Origin: Aquabacterium sp. | Lineage (GTDB): Bacteria > Pseudomonadota > Gammaproteobacteria > Burkholderiales > Burkholderiaceae_C | NCBI RefSeq assembly: GCF_016234775.1 | Contig: NZ_JACRAH010000062.1 | Location: 26,937-90,936, forward strand | Direction: 5' to 3' | DNA length: 64,000 bases | Part shown: positions 8,465-17,525 of the stretch, piece after piece | Layout: each line of letters begins with the position of its first letter | Numbering within the stretch: the stretch's first letter is position 1 | The notes under the pieces: model-generated | Databases searched by the model: none | Seen by the model: only the letters and a program-made list of their open reading frames with translations | Told to the model about the DNA's origin: nothing | Translations under genes and position numbers: made by a program

Positions 8465-8480
8465 GGCAGCAAGTGGGCCA
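8465..8480 (-). promoter_or_regulatory. Probable sigma-54 promoter of the nitrate transporter
   Basis: The minus strand reads TGGCCCACTTGCTGCC. The 11-mer CTGGCCCACTT is identical to that in the reductase promoter at 5035-5050, and the GC of the -12 element has the same 12-base spacing from the -24 GG, though CTGC replaces TTGC. It lies 114 bases before the start codon. Confidence 0.5.
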
Positions 8481-8582
8481 GATCTGGTACGTAGGCCCGT
8501 CTCGTTTTGATCTTGTAACAAGCCGACCAGAAAACACGCTGCGCTCATCAAGCACAATCACGCCTGTCAAACAGGAGTATTC

Positions 8583-9152
8583 ATGAGCATCAAGTCAGAC
8601 CGCTGGATCCGCCGCATGGCCCAAGAGCACGGCATGATCGAACCCTTCGAGCCCGGTCAGGTTCGGGCGGCAGCCGATGGCCAGAAAATCGTGAGCTATG
8701 GCACGAGCAGCTATGGCTACGACATTCGGTGCGCCCCGGAGTTCAAGGTCTTCACCAACATCCACTCCACCGTGGTGGACCCGAAGAACTTCGACGAAAA
8801 GAGCTTTGTGGACATCAACAGCGATGTCTGCATCATCCCGCCCAACAGTTTTGCCCTTGCCCGCACGGTCGAGTACTTCCGTATTCCCCGCAATGTGCTG
8901 ACCATCTGCCTGGGCAAGAGCACTTATGCACGTTGCGGCATCATCGTCAATGTGACGCCGTTCGAGCCCGAGTGGGAGGGTTATGTCACGCTGGAGTTCA
9001 GCAACACCACGCCATTGCCGGCCAAGATTTACGCCGGTGAGGGATGCGCTCAGGTGTTGTTCTTTGAAAGCGATGAAGTTTGCGAAACGAGCTACCGTGA
9101 CCGAGGTGGCAAATATCAGGGGCAGACGGGTGTGACCCTGCCTAAGACCTGA
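8583..9152 (+). CDS. dcd: dCTP deaminase
   Basis: 189 residues, the normal length. Deaminates dCTP to dUTP in the pathway to dTMP. The trimeric dUTPase/dCTP deaminase fold is recognisable from [35 protein letters not shown] (the region with the catalytic Glu) and the C-terminal [18 protein letters not shown] loop that covers the nucleotide. AGGAG lies 6 bases before the ATG. It stands alone, divergent from the nitrate transporter. Assignment is firm. Confidence 0.97.
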   Translation: MSIKSDRWIRRMAQEHGMIEPFEPGQVRAAADGQKIVSYGTSSYGYDIRCAPEFKVFTNIHSTVVDPKNFDEKSFVDINSDVCIIPPNSFALARTVEYFRIPRNVLTICLGKSTYARCGIIVNVTPFEPEWEGYVTLEFSNTTPLPAKIYAGEGCAQVLFFESDEVCETSYRDRGGKYQGQTGVTLPKT

Positions 9153-9449
9153 GTCAAACAGGCCGATAACAGTTGTATCCACCACTTTGGTGGGGTAGCT
9201 GTTCATTACGGTCTGTTACAATCGGGGCAGAAACATCGAGCGCAATCCAACGTCTGTCAAGGCGGCGCGTCTGATACGTGATCCCACTGAAACGGATCTG
9301 TCAAAAGACAGTCATCCCTGCCAGAAGTACAAAAGCAGAAGGTGGTCATGAAAAAGGGCTGTGCATTCACACAGAGGCCTTGAGGCTTCAGGGAGGGGGT
9401 GTCGAGTGTGCATTGATGTCGTTGTAGTAAATTTTTTGGGCCTACCCCC

Positions 9450-9845
9450 ATGCGCCGACCGCTTCAGTCCCCCGCGTTGATCAACGCGTTTTATGACAGC
9501 CTTCGGCCTGAGCAGCGTGATACTGCCCAGGCCATGCACAAAGCCATCCTGGCCGCTGCACCGCACCTCCGCCCCGAAGTGAAATGGGGCAATCTGTGTT
9601 TCATGAACGATGGCGACAACGTGATGGCCATCGTGCTGCACAAGATGCACGCTCACCTTCAGGTGTTCAATGGCGTGATGCTGGTGGGCGAGTTCCCCGA
9701 GCTCGACGGCGCCGGCAAAGGCATGCGCCACATCAAGGTTCGCTATCGTCAGCCGGTCAACGAGCAGCTTGTGCGTGAACTGACCTTGGCTTGTCTGCAA
9801 GCCTGGGGCGCATCGCAAGCCCGCTCCGGTCCGCGGTGGGGTTAA
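9450..9845 (+). CDS. DUF1801 domain protein
   Basis: 131-residue cytoplasmic protein of the YdhG/DUF1801 type, a small fold of unknown function related to CyaY/YjbR shapes. The recognisable core is INAFYDSLRPEQRDTAQAM, PHLRPEVKWGNLCFMNDGDN and the alternating strands up to HIKVRYRQPVNEQLVREL. No clear ribosome binding site precedes the ATG, but no better start exists. It is separated from dcd by 297 bases and from the PHP gene by 47 bases. Function is unknown. Confidence 0.75.
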   Translation: MRRPLQSPALINAFYDSLRPEQRDTAQAMHKAILAAAPHLRPEVKWGNLCFMNDGDNVMAIVLHKMHAHLQVFNGVMLVGEFPELDGAGKGMRHIKVRYRQPVNEQLVRELTLACLQAWGASQARSGPRWG

Positions 9846-9892
9846 TTGGTGCGTGACAGCCAACAACGCCTTGGCTTGGTAGCATCCTCGAC

Positions 9893-10750
9893 ATGCATTT
9901 GATGAACGCCGATCTGCATTGCCACTCCAATGTCTCTGACGGGACGCTGTCTCCCGAGAGTGTTGCTGAGCGTGCCAGTCGCAATGGTGTCGAGCTCTGG
10001 GCTTTGACCGATCACGACGAAATCGGGGGGCAGCACCGAGCCAGACAGGCGGCTGCTGCTTTGGGCATGAGCTACCTGCCGGGTGTCGAAATTTCCGTGA
10101 CGTTTGCAGGCCGAACCGTGCACATCGTCGGCCTGGGCTTTGATCCAGAGAACCCGGACATCGTTCAAGGCCTGGCGGACACGCGGGGAGGGCGGGAGCG
10201 TCGCGCGCGTGACATGGCCGCCAGCCTTGCTGGCGCAGGTATCCCGGGCGCGTTTGAGGGCGCACTGAAGTACGTCGGCAATCCGGATCTGATCTCGCGT
10301 ACGCACTTTGCGCGTTACCTGGTCGAGATCGGGGTATGTGGCGATCCGCATGAGGTGTTCAAGCGCTATCTGACCGAAGGCAAGCCAGGTTTTGTCGAGC
10401 ACCGCTGGGCAAGCCTGTCGGATGCCGTTTCCTGGGTGGTCGGTGCGGGTGGTGTGGCCGTGATTGCGCATCCTGGCCGCTACGATTTCACCCCCAATGA
10501 AGAGTTTGCGCTTTTCTCTGAGTTCAAGGCGCTAGGTGGCCAGGGGGTGGAGGTCGTGACGGGCAGCCACACCGTGGCCGAATACGGCAAGTATGCCGAC
10601 ATGGCGCAGGAATTTGACCTGCTGGCTTCGCGCGGTTCGGATTTCCATGATCCCGCAGAGAGTCACACCGATCTGGGTACCTTGCCCGATCTGCCCGGGC
10701 GCGTCACGCCGGTCTGGGAGGCCTTGGCCGCGCGCGTGTTGCATCCTTGA
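9893..10750 (+). CDS. PHP-domain 3',5'-nucleoside bisphosphate phosphatase (YciV/RNase AM type)
   Basis: 285 residues. The PHP metal-site motifs are present in order: DLHCHSNVSDG (HxH), LTDHDEIGG, PGVEISVTF, a central His, AVIAHPGRY and GSDFHD near the end. The family hydrolyses 3',5'-bisphosphonucleotides and trims 5' ends of RNA, including 5S rRNA in E. coli. An alternative start is the ATG at 9902. It is followed after 47 bases by the Sua5/YciO gene, an order also seen as yciV-yciO in enterobacteria, which supports the call. Confidence 0.88.
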   Translation: MHLMNADLHCHSNVSDGTLSPESVAERASRNGVELWALTDHDEIGGQHRARQAAAALGMSYLPGVEISVTFAGRTVHIVGLGFDPENPDIVQGLADTRGGRERRARDMAASLAGAGIPGAFEGALKYVGNPDLISRTHFARYLVEIGVCGDPHEVFKRYLTEGKPGFVEHRWASLSDAVSWVVGAGGVAVIAHPGRYDFTPNEEFALFSEFKALGGQGVEVVTGSHTVAEYGKYADMAQEFDLLASRGSDFHDPAESHTDLGTLPDLPGRVTPVWEALAARVLHP

Positions 10751-10797
10751 GGAAAATGCCGTGCGGATGCCTTGCAGGCGCGGTAGGCTAGCGGGCT

Positions 10798-11424
10798 ATG
10801 GCCCAACTCTTCGAAGTTCACCCCGAACATCCTCAGGTCCGTCTGCTCAAGCAGGCGGTTGACATTCTTCATCACGGTGGCGTGGTGGCTTTGCCCACCG
10901 ATTCCAGCTATGCGCTGGTCTGCCATCTGGATGACAAGGCGGCAGTGGACGAGCTGCGCCGCATCCGAGGTGTGGACGAGCGCCACCACCTCAGCCTGTT
11001 GTGTCGGGATCTGTCCGAACTGGCCAACTACGCACGGGTGGATAACCGCCAGTACCGCTTGCTGAAGCTGGCCACGCCGGGCCCGTTCACCTTCATTCTG
11101 GAGGCGACCAAGGAAGTGCCTCGGCGCGTGTCACACCCCTCTCGCCGCACCATCGGTTTGCGTGTGCCCGATCACAAGGTAACGCAAGCCGTGCTGGAAT
11201 TGATGGGGCAACCGCTGCTGGCCACCACCTTGATCCTGCCCGATCAGGACGAGCCCCTCAACGACGCCAGCGAGATCCGCGAGGCGCTGCAAAAGCGCAT
11301 CAAGGCCGTGGTGGATGCGGGGGCATGCCAGATGGAGCCTACGACCGTGATCGATCTCAGCCAGGGAGACGCCCAGGTGATCCGTCAGGGGCGTGGGGAT
11401 GTGTCGGCGTTGGGCTTGGGTTGA
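10798..11424 (+). CDS. YciO/Sua5/TsaC family protein (threonylcarbamoyl-AMP synthase-like)
   Basis: 208 residues of the YrdC fold. ALPTDSSYALVCHLDDKAAVDELRRI contains the nucleotide-binding loop, HHLSLLCRDLSEL and TPGPFTFILEAT are the conserved core, and TIGLRVPDH is the hallmark before the C-terminal PTTVIDLS segment. YciO proteins resemble TsaC, which makes threonylcarbamoyl-AMP for tRNA t6A, but the YciO branch has weak or different activity. It is probably cotranscribed with the PHP phosphatase. The last 40 bases overlap the convergent glutaredoxin-like gene. Confidence 0.85.
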   Translation: MAQLFEVHPEHPQVRLLKQAVDILHHGGVVALPTDSSYALVCHLDDKAAVDELRRIRGVDERHHLSLLCRDLSELANYARVDNRQYRLLKLATPGPFTFILEATKEVPRRVSHPSRRTIGLRVPDHKVTQAVLELMGQPLLATTLILPDQDEPLNDASEIREALQKRIKAVVDAGACQMEPTTVIDLSQGDAQVIRQGRGDVSALGLG

Positions 11425-11810
11425 GGTGCTGGGCGTTCCGGCGTGTTCAGCGCTTCGGCGATCCAGGCCGGATCGAATCCCAGATGCCAGTGGTGCCCGA
11501 CGCGAACAACGGGCGTACCAGGCGCACCCTGGGACTCAAAGGTGGCCTTGCAGCTGAGGTCGCGCTCCACGTCGCATTCGTCCCAGCTGATCTGATGGCC
11601 GCGTAGCCACGTCTTGGCTTTGGTGCAATAAAAACACGATTGCGTGGTGTAGAGCGTGATGCGCTGCGCGCCCAGCCTGGACTTGATGCGCTGTGCAGCC
11701 TGCACGTCACGCCACCATGACAGGGCCTGCGTGCCGCCAAAAACGATGCTCAGCACGAGGGCCAGTGTCCACAAGGAGTGGGTGTTTCTGGAGCTGATGC
11801 TGACCTTCAT
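11385..11810 (-). CDS. Membrane-anchored glutaredoxin-like protein
   Basis: 141 residues. A hydrophobic segment at about 12-30 is a signal anchor; the rest is a glutaredoxin/thioredoxin fold with the redox motif SCFYC in ITLYTTQSCFYCTKAKTWL, a cis-Pro segment GAPGTPVVRVG and a short Pro-rich tail. It is expected to face the periplasm and act as a thiol oxidoreductase or DUF4124-type partner; substrate unknown. Its 3' end overlaps the YciO gene by 40 bases on the opposite strand. It lies directly downstream of plsY with 21 bases between them. Confidence 0.75.
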   Translation of the reverse strand: MKVSISSRNTHSLWTLALVLSIVFGGTQALSWWRDVQAAQRIKSRLGAQRITLYTTQSCFYCTKAKTWLRGHQISWDECDVERDLSCKATFESQGAPGTPVVRVGHHWHLGFDPAWIAEALNTPERPAPQPKPNADTSPRP

Positions 11811-11831
11811 GGTGCGCCTCTGGCCAGGGCG

Positions 11832-12467
11832 TCATTGCCCGCTGGGTGGGGTAGTCTTCTGGCCCAGCTTGCTTTCCTGGCCGGCCATCAGCTTGCGGAT
11901 ATTGGCTTCGTGGCGCCAGATGAGCAGCACGCTCATCACGATCACGCCGATGGTCATGGCACTGAATCCCCAACCTTGAATCTGGATGATCGGTGCAGCC
12001 AGCGAGGCCGTCAGTGCGGCCAGCGACGAATAGCGGAAGATCACGGCCATGCCCAGCCAGACCAGCAGCACCAGTCCACCCATGGCAGGCGCAAAGCCCA
12101 GCAACACGCCCGCTGCGGTGGCCACACCCTTGCCGCCTTCGAACTTGAAGAACACGGGCCACAGGTGGCCAATGAAGGCGCCCAGGCCCACCACGGTCAC
12201 CGTCAGGTTGTCCATGCCCATGCTTTGCGCGATGACAACCGGGATATAGCCTTTCAGGGCATCGAACAGCAGCGTCAGGATGGCCGCGGCCTTGTTGCCC
12301 GAGCGCAGCACATTCGTTGCGCCAGGATTGCCGGAGCCATAGCTGCGTGGATCGGCCAGGCCGAACAAGCGGCTGACGATGACGGCAAACGACAGCGAGC
12401 CGATCAGGTAGGCAATGACCGCGCCAATGGCGGCAAGCAGGCGAGGGTCTAGGCTGGAGAGGTTCAT
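11832..12467 (-). CDS. plsY: Glycerol-3-phosphate acyltransferase PlsY
   Basis: 211-residue inner-membrane protein that transfers acyl from acyl-phosphate to glycerol-3-phosphate, the first step of phospholipid synthesis. Family motifs are present: GSLSFAVIVSRLFGLADPRSYGSGNPGATNVLR, then GHLWPVFFKFEGGKGVAT and the last cytoplasmic RHEANIRKLMAGQESK. The ATG at 12467 gives a normal length; the frame stays open to 13028 but that part is antisense to the next gene. It precedes the glutaredoxin-like gene on the same strand. Confidence 0.95.
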   Translation of the reverse strand: MNLSSLDPRLLAAIGAVIAYLIGSLSFAVIVSRLFGLADPRSYGSGNPGATNVLRSGNKAAAILTLLFDALKGYIPVVIAQSMGMDNLTVTVVGLGAFIGHLWPVFFKFEGGKGVATAAGVLLGFAPAMGGLVLLVWLGMAVIFRYSSLAALTASLAAPIIQIQGWGFSAMTIGVIVMSVLLIWRHEANIRKLMAGQESKLGQKTTPPSGQ

Positions 12468-12629
12468 GCGGAACGTGTTGAAGTCATCTCGTAACAGGGC
12501 GCAAGTGTAGTGGCAAGGTGACGCGGCTTCGTTCGCCGGGGTTTGTCCCATGATGGGAGACGCTATCCTTTGCGGACAATCCGCCCATCTTGTTTGCTTC
12601 CCGTTAACCGCTGGCAGGCCACCTTGTCC

Positions 12630-13373
12630 ATGATCACTTATGAAAACCCCAAACTCTGGCAGCGTACCTGGGTTCTGGCCATGGTGCTGGGGGGCGGCGT
12701 AGGTGTGGCAGCGTGGTGGTGGCAGACGCATGCTGCTCAGCAGGCCGAGGCCGCGCCAGACGCTGCGCCGGTGGCGCCCGCCAGAACAGGCGCTCAAAAG
12801 GCTGTGGCCAACGTCGATTCGGCGTTGCTTGTTCAGCCCAGGATCATGGAAGACGGGCGCCCCTCCGATTTCACCCCTGAAGACTGGTCGGCCTTGAAAG
12901 AGGCCATGTCCAAAACGGCCAATCCGCGCAGCGAACTGGAGCGGGTGGTGAAGTACCTGCGCTTCCAGAAGGGCTTCGAGCAATGGCAAAGCCTCCAGGA
13001 CAGCCCGGACGTGACCACGCGCCATCAACTGGCCAGGCGTTTGCTGGAGCAGATCCCGGATCGCTTGAAGCAGGCTGAGCTGACCATGGGCGAAGCCCTC
13101 ATGCTCGAATCTGCGCTGTGGGCTGACCTGGAGCCCAACGAAGAGTTGCGAAAGCAGAAACTGGAGCAGGCGCAGAGTGCCTTGAGTGCCGCGGCGCCGC
13201 AGCCAGACGCAGAGCAGCAGGTGCGCGATGCTGGCCTGCTCAAGGAATACAAGCGCCGCGAGGCGGCCATCCTGGCGGATTTCCAGTCCAAGCCCGAAGG
13301 GCAGCGAGACCAGGTCAAACTGGAGCAGGCGCTGGAGTCGGCGCGCGTGTCGGTCTACGGCCGCAAGAATTGA
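12630..13373 (+). CDS. Signal-anchored hypothetical protein with helical periplasmic domain
   Basis: 247 residues. One hydrophobic segment near residues 11-30 is preceded by a Lys/Arg-containing start and followed by an Ala/Pro-rich linker (about 35-60). The remainder is charged and helical, with ELERVVKYLRFQKGFEQW and repeated Gln/Glu/Ala stretches. The general plan, an anchor, a linker and a helical domain, is like lipase or phospholipase foldases, but I cannot name the family. The ATG at 12630 is preferred to the frame's earlier start because it places the anchor at the N-terminus. It lies upstream of the AI-2E permease gene with 50 bases between. Confidence 0.65.
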   Translation: MITYENPKLWQRTWVLAMVLGGGVGVAAWWWQTHAAQQAEAAPDAAPVAPARTGAQKAVANVDSALLVQPRIMEDGRPSDFTPEDWSALKEAMSKTANPRSELERVVKYLRFQKGFEQWQSLQDSPDVTTRHQLARRLLEQIPDRLKQAELTMGEALMLESALWADLEPNEELRKQKLEQAQSALSAAAPQPDAEQQVRDAGLLKEYKRREAAILADFQSKPEGQRDQVKLEQALESARVSVYGRKN

Positions 13374-13423
13374 TCTGCTTGTGACGTCCAGGAGACGGGG
13401 AGATCTATAAAATCCCCCCGTTC

Positions 13424-14518
13424 ATGACCCAAGCACCCGCCCACCCCCTCAAACCCATCTGGAGCCTGCTGGCCACTGCCGCCGTGATTGGCGTGCTGTG
13501 GTGGCATGCCGCCGTTCTGGCGCCATTTGTCATCAGCCTGATCCTGGCCTATGCCCTTCACCCGGCGGTGGACAAGCTGGTCAGCTGGCGCCTGCCCAAG
13601 TCGGTGGCTGTCACGGTTTGTCTGGTGCTGTTGGCGCTGGTGGTGGCCACGCTGCTGGTGTTGCTGGTGCCCATCGTGTCGCAACTGGTGCCGGCCTTGC
13701 GAGATCAACTACCGGATCTGCTGGTGGCCATCTGGAGCAAGGTGGCGCCGGTGCTGAGCCAGTGGGGCATCCAACTGCCCACCACGGTCGATGCGCTCAA
13801 GGCCGAGTTGGTGAAGCTCTTTCAGAGCCACGCGGCGCAGTGGAGTGGCACGGTGTGGACCTCCCTGCTCATCGGTGGCAGCAGCCTCATGACCCTGGCC
13901 GGGCTGGCCGTGCTGGTGCCCATGCTCGCGTTTTACTGGATGCTGGACTGGGAGGCACTGACAGGGCGATTCCGCAGCTTGCTGCCCGCACGTTGGCGCC
14001 CCGTGGCCCATGACGTCATGAACGAGTGCGATGAGTTGATGGGGCAGTACCTGCGCGGGCAGGCCCTGGTCATGCTGATCCTGGCGGCCTACTACAGCGT
14101 TGGCCTGAGCCTGTTTGGCTTCAAGCTGGCCTTGCCCATTGGGGTGTTCACGGGCCTGGCCATCTGTATTCCCTATCTTGGCTACGGATTGGGCCTGGTG
14201 TTGGCTCTGCTCGCGGGCCTGTTGCAGTTTGGTGTAGGCAACGCCGAGGCGACCTCTCCAGTGATCGCCATTGCCGTTGTGTATGGCTTTGGCCAGGTCA
14301 TTGAGAGCTTCTTCCTGACGCCGCGCCTGGTGGGCGAGCGTATCGGCCTGCATCCGCTGGGTGTCATCCTGGCCTTGATGCTGTTTGGTCGGTGGATGGG
14401 CTTGTGGGGCGTGATCGTGGCCTTGCCCATGGCCGCCTTCCTGACTTTGTTGGGGCGGCGCCTGTTGCAGGCCTATCGGGCCAGTGACTTCTTTCAGGCT
14501 CAGCATGCTGGCGAATAG
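13424..14518 (+). CDS. AI-2E family (PerM-like) permease
   Basis: 364 residues with about eight membrane helices in the typical pattern: two N-terminal helices, a long amphipathic middle (about 80-150), and a C-terminal block with GQYLRGQALVMLILAAYY and the conserved PRLVGERIGLHPLGVILALM. The family includes the AI-2 exporter TqsA and Na+/H+ antiporter-like members, so the substrate cannot be read from sequence. It is followed after 9 bases by hda, an order often seen in Burkholderiales. Confidence 0.88.
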   Translation: MTQAPAHPLKPIWSLLATAAVIGVLWWHAAVLAPFVISLILAYALHPAVDKLVSWRLPKSVAVTVCLVLLALVVATLLVLLVPIVSQLVPALRDQLPDLLVAIWSKVAPVLSQWGIQLPTTVDALKAELVKLFQSHAAQWSGTVWTSLLIGGSSLMTLAGLAVLVPMLAFYWMLDWEALTGRFRSLLPARWRPVAHDVMNECDELMGQYLRGQALVMLILAAYYSVGLSLFGFKLALPIGVFTGLAICIPYLGYGLGLVLALLAGLLQFGVGNAEATSPVIAIAVVYGFGQVIESFFLTPRLVGERIGLHPLGVILALMLFGRWMGLWGVIVALPMAAFLTLLGRRLLQAYRASDFFQAQHAGE

Positions 14519-14527
14519 GGCCCTGAC

Positions 14528-15304
14528 GTGACGATGTTCGACATCGTGGCCGAGCGCCCGGCGCCACGCACCGCCATGCGCCAGATCCCGCTGGATCTGG
14601 GGCCCGCCGTCATGCAGGGTCTGGACGACTTTGTGGTGGGCGGCAACGAGGCCTTGATGGCTTGGCTGCGTGCCTGGCCGCACATCGAGGGCACGGTGTC
14701 GCCAGCCTACATCTGGGGGCCAGCCGGTGCCGGCAAGACGCACCTCTTGCGCGCCATGGTCGAGCGCGCCTTGTCGATGGGCTTCGGCGCCATCTGGCTC
14801 AACGCACAAACCTGCCAGATGTGGGATGCGCCCGATCCCATGATGCCGACCCTGGCCGTGATTGACGAATGCGAGCGCCTGGGTGAGGACCACCAGCACC
14901 TGGCCTTCAACCTCTTCATCGAATCGGCCAGTTCGCTGGCAGCACAAGCCAGTGGGCAATTGGACGAACGCGGCAGCGGGCCGTTGCTCATCCTGGCAGC
15001 CGGTGCGGTGCCGGCGATTGACCTGCCGGTGCGCGATGACCTGCGCACGCGACTGGGATGGGGCCTGACCTTTGCCCTGAGCCTGCTCGACGAAGGTGGC
15101 CTGCGCGCTGCCTTGCACCACGAAGCCGCGCGCCGTGGCATTGCACTGGATGAGGGCGTGGTGAGCTATCTGCTGACCCGCTACAGCCGCGATCTGGGCT
15201 TCCTGATGGGGCTGCTTGACCGGCTCGACCGGTTTGCGCTGGCCGAAAAGCGCGAGGTCACCGTGCCCTTGTTGAAACAAATGCTGGCCCTGGAGACCGC
15301 ATGA
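14528..15304 (+). CDS. hda: DnaA regulatory inactivator Hda
   Basis: 258 residues. Hda, with the DNA-loaded sliding clamp, stimulates hydrolysis of DnaA-bound ATP to limit re-initiation. It has the DnaA-like AAA+ core: clamp-binding motif QIPLDLG near the N-terminus, Walker A GPAGAGKTHLLRA, Walker B LAVIDECERL, and the DLPVRDDLRTRLGWGLTF box with the arginine finger. The start shown is GTG at 14528; the ATG at 14534 is equally possible. Its end overlaps the HAD phosphatase gene by 4 bases. Confidence 0.9.
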   Translation: MTMFDIVAERPAPRTAMRQIPLDLGPAVMQGLDDFVVGGNEALMAWLRAWPHIEGTVSPAYIWGPAGAGKTHLLRAMVERALSMGFGAIWLNAQTCQMWDAPDPMMPTLAVIDECERLGEDHQHLAFNLFIESASSLAAQASGQLDERGSGPLLILAAGAVPAIDLPVRDDLRTRLGWGLTFALSLLDEGGLRAALHHEAARRGIALDEGVVSYLLTRYSRDLGFLMGLLDRLDRFALAEKREVTVPLLKQMLALETA

Positions 15305-15972
15305 ACAACCTCTGTCTGTTTGATCTGGACCACACCCTGTTGCCGCTGGATTCCGATCACGAATTTGGCGAATTCCTGATCCGCCAAGGCCTGGCCGATG
15401 CGGTCGAGTACCGCCAGCGCAACGATGGCTTCTACCAACAGTATTGCGACGGCACCCTGGTGCTGGGCGAGTACATCCAGTTCACCACCAGCATCTGGCG
15501 TGAGATGGATGCGGCCGGCCAGCAGGCGCTGCAGCAGGCCTTCATGGACGAAGTCGTCTTCCCAGCGATGAGACCCCAGGCGGTCGAACTCGTGGAGCGG
15601 CACCGTGCCATGGGCGACCTGATCGCCATCGTGACCGCCACCAATGAATTCGTGACCCGGCCCATCGCTGATGCCTTCAACGTGCCCGAGCTGCTGGCCG
15701 TGAAGCTTGTCAGGGATACTCTGGGGCGTGTGACAGGTGATATCGATGGTGTGCCGTCCTTCCGAGAAGGCAAAATCACACGTGTGGAACAATGGCTGGC
15801 TCAACAGGGTCGCCAGTTGACTGATTTCGATCGCGTCAGCTTCTACAGCGACTCACCCAACGACCTGCCCCTGCTGGAACGCGCCAACGACCCGGTGGCC
15901 ACCAACCCCAGCCCCGCGCTGGAAGCCGTCGCCCATGAACGTGGCTGGCGCATCCTTAGACTGTTTGCATGA
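15301..15972 (+). CDS. HAD-IB family phosphatase
   Basis: 223 residues of the HAD superfamily, subclass IB (SerB-like). Motif I is LFDLDHTLLPLDSD, motif II is the T in IVTATNEFV, and motif III is FYSDSPNDLPLLE. The family member beside hda in Burkholderiales is usually annotated as a histidinol-phosphatase-like or phosphoserine phosphatase-like hydrolase; substrate is not clear. It overlaps hda and pcnB by 4 bases each, so translation is probably coupled. Confidence 0.88.
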   Translation: MNNLCLFDLDHTLLPLDSDHEFGEFLIRQGLADAVEYRQRNDGFYQQYCDGTLVLGEYIQFTTSIWREMDAAGQQALQQAFMDEVVFPAMRPQAVELVERHRAMGDLIAIVTATNEFVTRPIADAFNVPELLAVKLVRDTLGRVTGDIDGVPSFREGKITRVEQWLAQQGRQLTDFDRVSFYSDSPNDLPLLERANDPVATNPSPALEAVAHERGWRILRLFA

Positions 15973-17525
15973 TCAAAAGCCTGATAGACAAGATCCTGGG
16001 CAAGGCCCCGGCCAAGCGCGCAGGCGCTGCTGGAGGCAAGAGCGCCAAGGCGCCCCGCATCCCGACTGGCAAGCGCGTGGACGTGCCCGCCAGCGAGCAT
16101 GGCATCGACCCCACGCTCGTCGATGACCGCGCCCGCAAGGTCGTGGAGACGCTGCAAGACGCCGGCTACGACGCCTACATCGTCGGCGGTGCCGTGCGCG
16201 ACCTCATCCTGGGTCATCGCCCCAAGGATTTCGACGTGGCCACCAATGCCACGCCCGAGCAGGTCAAGGGCCTGTTCCGCCGCGCTTTCATCATCGGCCG
16301 GCGCTTTCGCATCGTCCACGTGGTGTACGGCCGTGGACGTGAGCACGAGGTGATCGAGGTCTCGACCTTCCGCGCCTACCTCGATGCCAATGCCGCCGAG
16401 CAGGTGACGGGCAACGAAAAGACCTCCCGCAAGGACCTGGCCGACAAGACCCACGTGGTGGACGCCAGCGGCCGCGTGCTGCGCGACAACGTCTGGGGCC
16501 CGCAGGACCAGGACGCCGCCCGCCGCGACTTCACCGTCAACGCCATGTACTACGACCCCCACACGGGCAACGTCGTGGACTACCACGGTGGCATCAAGGA
16601 CGCCAAGAAGCGCGTGCTGCGCATGATCGGCGACCCGGAGACGCGCTACCGCGAAGACCCGGTCCGCATCATCCGCGTGGTGCGTTTTGCGGCCAAGCTG
16701 GGTTTCGAGATCGAGCCCAAGACCCGCGCGCCGCTGCAGGAGATGGCCGAGTTGCTGTCCAACGTGCCGCAATCGCGCCTGTTTGACGAGATGATCAAGC
16801 TGCTGCAGACCGGCCACGCGCAAGCCTCGCTGGATCAACTGCGCAAGCAGGGCCTGGATCGTGGCGTGTTCCCCATCCTGGATGCCGTGTTTGACGAAGC
16901 GCGCCGCCACCCCGGCCGTGACCAGTTCGTGCAACTGGCGCTGGCTGACACCGACCGCCGCGTGTCGGAAGACAAGCCGGTGGCGCCGAGTTTCCTGCTG
17001 GCCTGCCTGCTGTGGCATGACGTGCTGGATCACTGGAAGCGCAACCAGGCGCAAGGCGAGCCCCCGTTCCCGGCGCTGCAATCGGCCACGGATGCCGTGT
17101 TCGATGCCCGCATCGGCGACATCTCCGGCCGCGGCAAGCTGGCCGCCGACATGCGCGAGATCTGGACCATGCAGCCGCGTTTCGATCGCCGCTCCGGCAA
17201 TGGCCCGCTGACCCTGGTGGAGCAGCCCCGTTTCCGCGCCGGTTTCGACTTCCTGCGCCTGCGCGCTGCCGCTGGTGAGGCCGATCCTGAACTGGCCAAG
17301 TGGTGGGAAGACTTCTCTCTGGCCGATATGCCCGAGCGCCGCGACCTGATGGACGTAGCCCGCCAGCAGGATCTGGCCAAACGCCAGCAGCCTCGTGCTG
17401 CCGGCTCTGATGCTGCGGGCGAAGGTGCCATCGGCGGCGATGCGCCAGCCAAGAAGCGCCGTCGTCGTCGCCGCAAGCCGGCCGGTGAGGGCGGTGCGCC
17501 CGCCTCAGGTGAAGGCGGAGATTGA
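15969..17525 (+). CDS. pcnB: Poly(A) polymerase I
   Basis: 518 residues. Adds 3' poly(A) tails to RNA, marking it for decay. The nucleotidyltransferase core is clear: IVGGAVRDLILGHRPKDFDVATNATPEQV, then RRDFTVNAMYYDP and GDPETRYREDPVRIIRVVRFAAKL. The C-terminal 50 residues are Lys/Arg and Gly/Ala rich, usual for RNA-binding tails in this family. A basic Ala/Lys-rich segment of about 30 residues precedes the catalytic core. Overlaps of 4 bases at both ends link it to the HAD gene and folK. Confidence 0.96.
   Translation: MIKSLIDKILGKAPAKRAGAAGGKSAKAPRIPTGKRVDVPASEHGIDPTLVDDRARKVVETLQDAGYDAYIVGGAVRDLILGHRPKDFDVATNATPEQVKGLFRRAFIIGRRFRIVHVVYGRGREHEVIEVSTFRAYLDANAAEQVTGNEKTSRKDLADKTHVVDASGRVLRDNVWGPQDQDAARRDFTVNAMYYDPHTGNVVDYHGGIKDAKKRVLRMIGDPETRYREDPVRIIRVVRFAAKLGFEIEPKTRAPLQEMAELLSNVPQSRLFDEMIKLLQTGHAQASLDQLRKQGLDRGVFPILDAVFDEARRHPGRDQFVQLALADTDRRVSEDKPVAPSFLLACLLWHDVLDHWKRNQAQGEPPFPALQSATDAVFDARIGDISGRGKLAADMREIWTMQPRFDRRSGNGPLTLVEQPRFRAGFDFLRLRAAAGEADPELAKWWEDFSLADMPERRDLMDVARQQDLAKRQQPRAAGSDAAGEGAIGGDAPAKKRRRRRRKPAGEGGAPASGEGGD

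Noticed and set aside
9348..9383. 11-residue reading frame with AAGGTGG before its ATG, between dcd and the DUF1801 gene.
   Set aside because: Too short and with no adjacent biosynthetic operon or attenuator; likely chance.
13709..15280. 523-residue frame antisense to the AI-2E permease and hda.
   Set aside because: His/Gln-rich composition typical of antisense shadows in high-GC DNA; crosses two well-supported genes.
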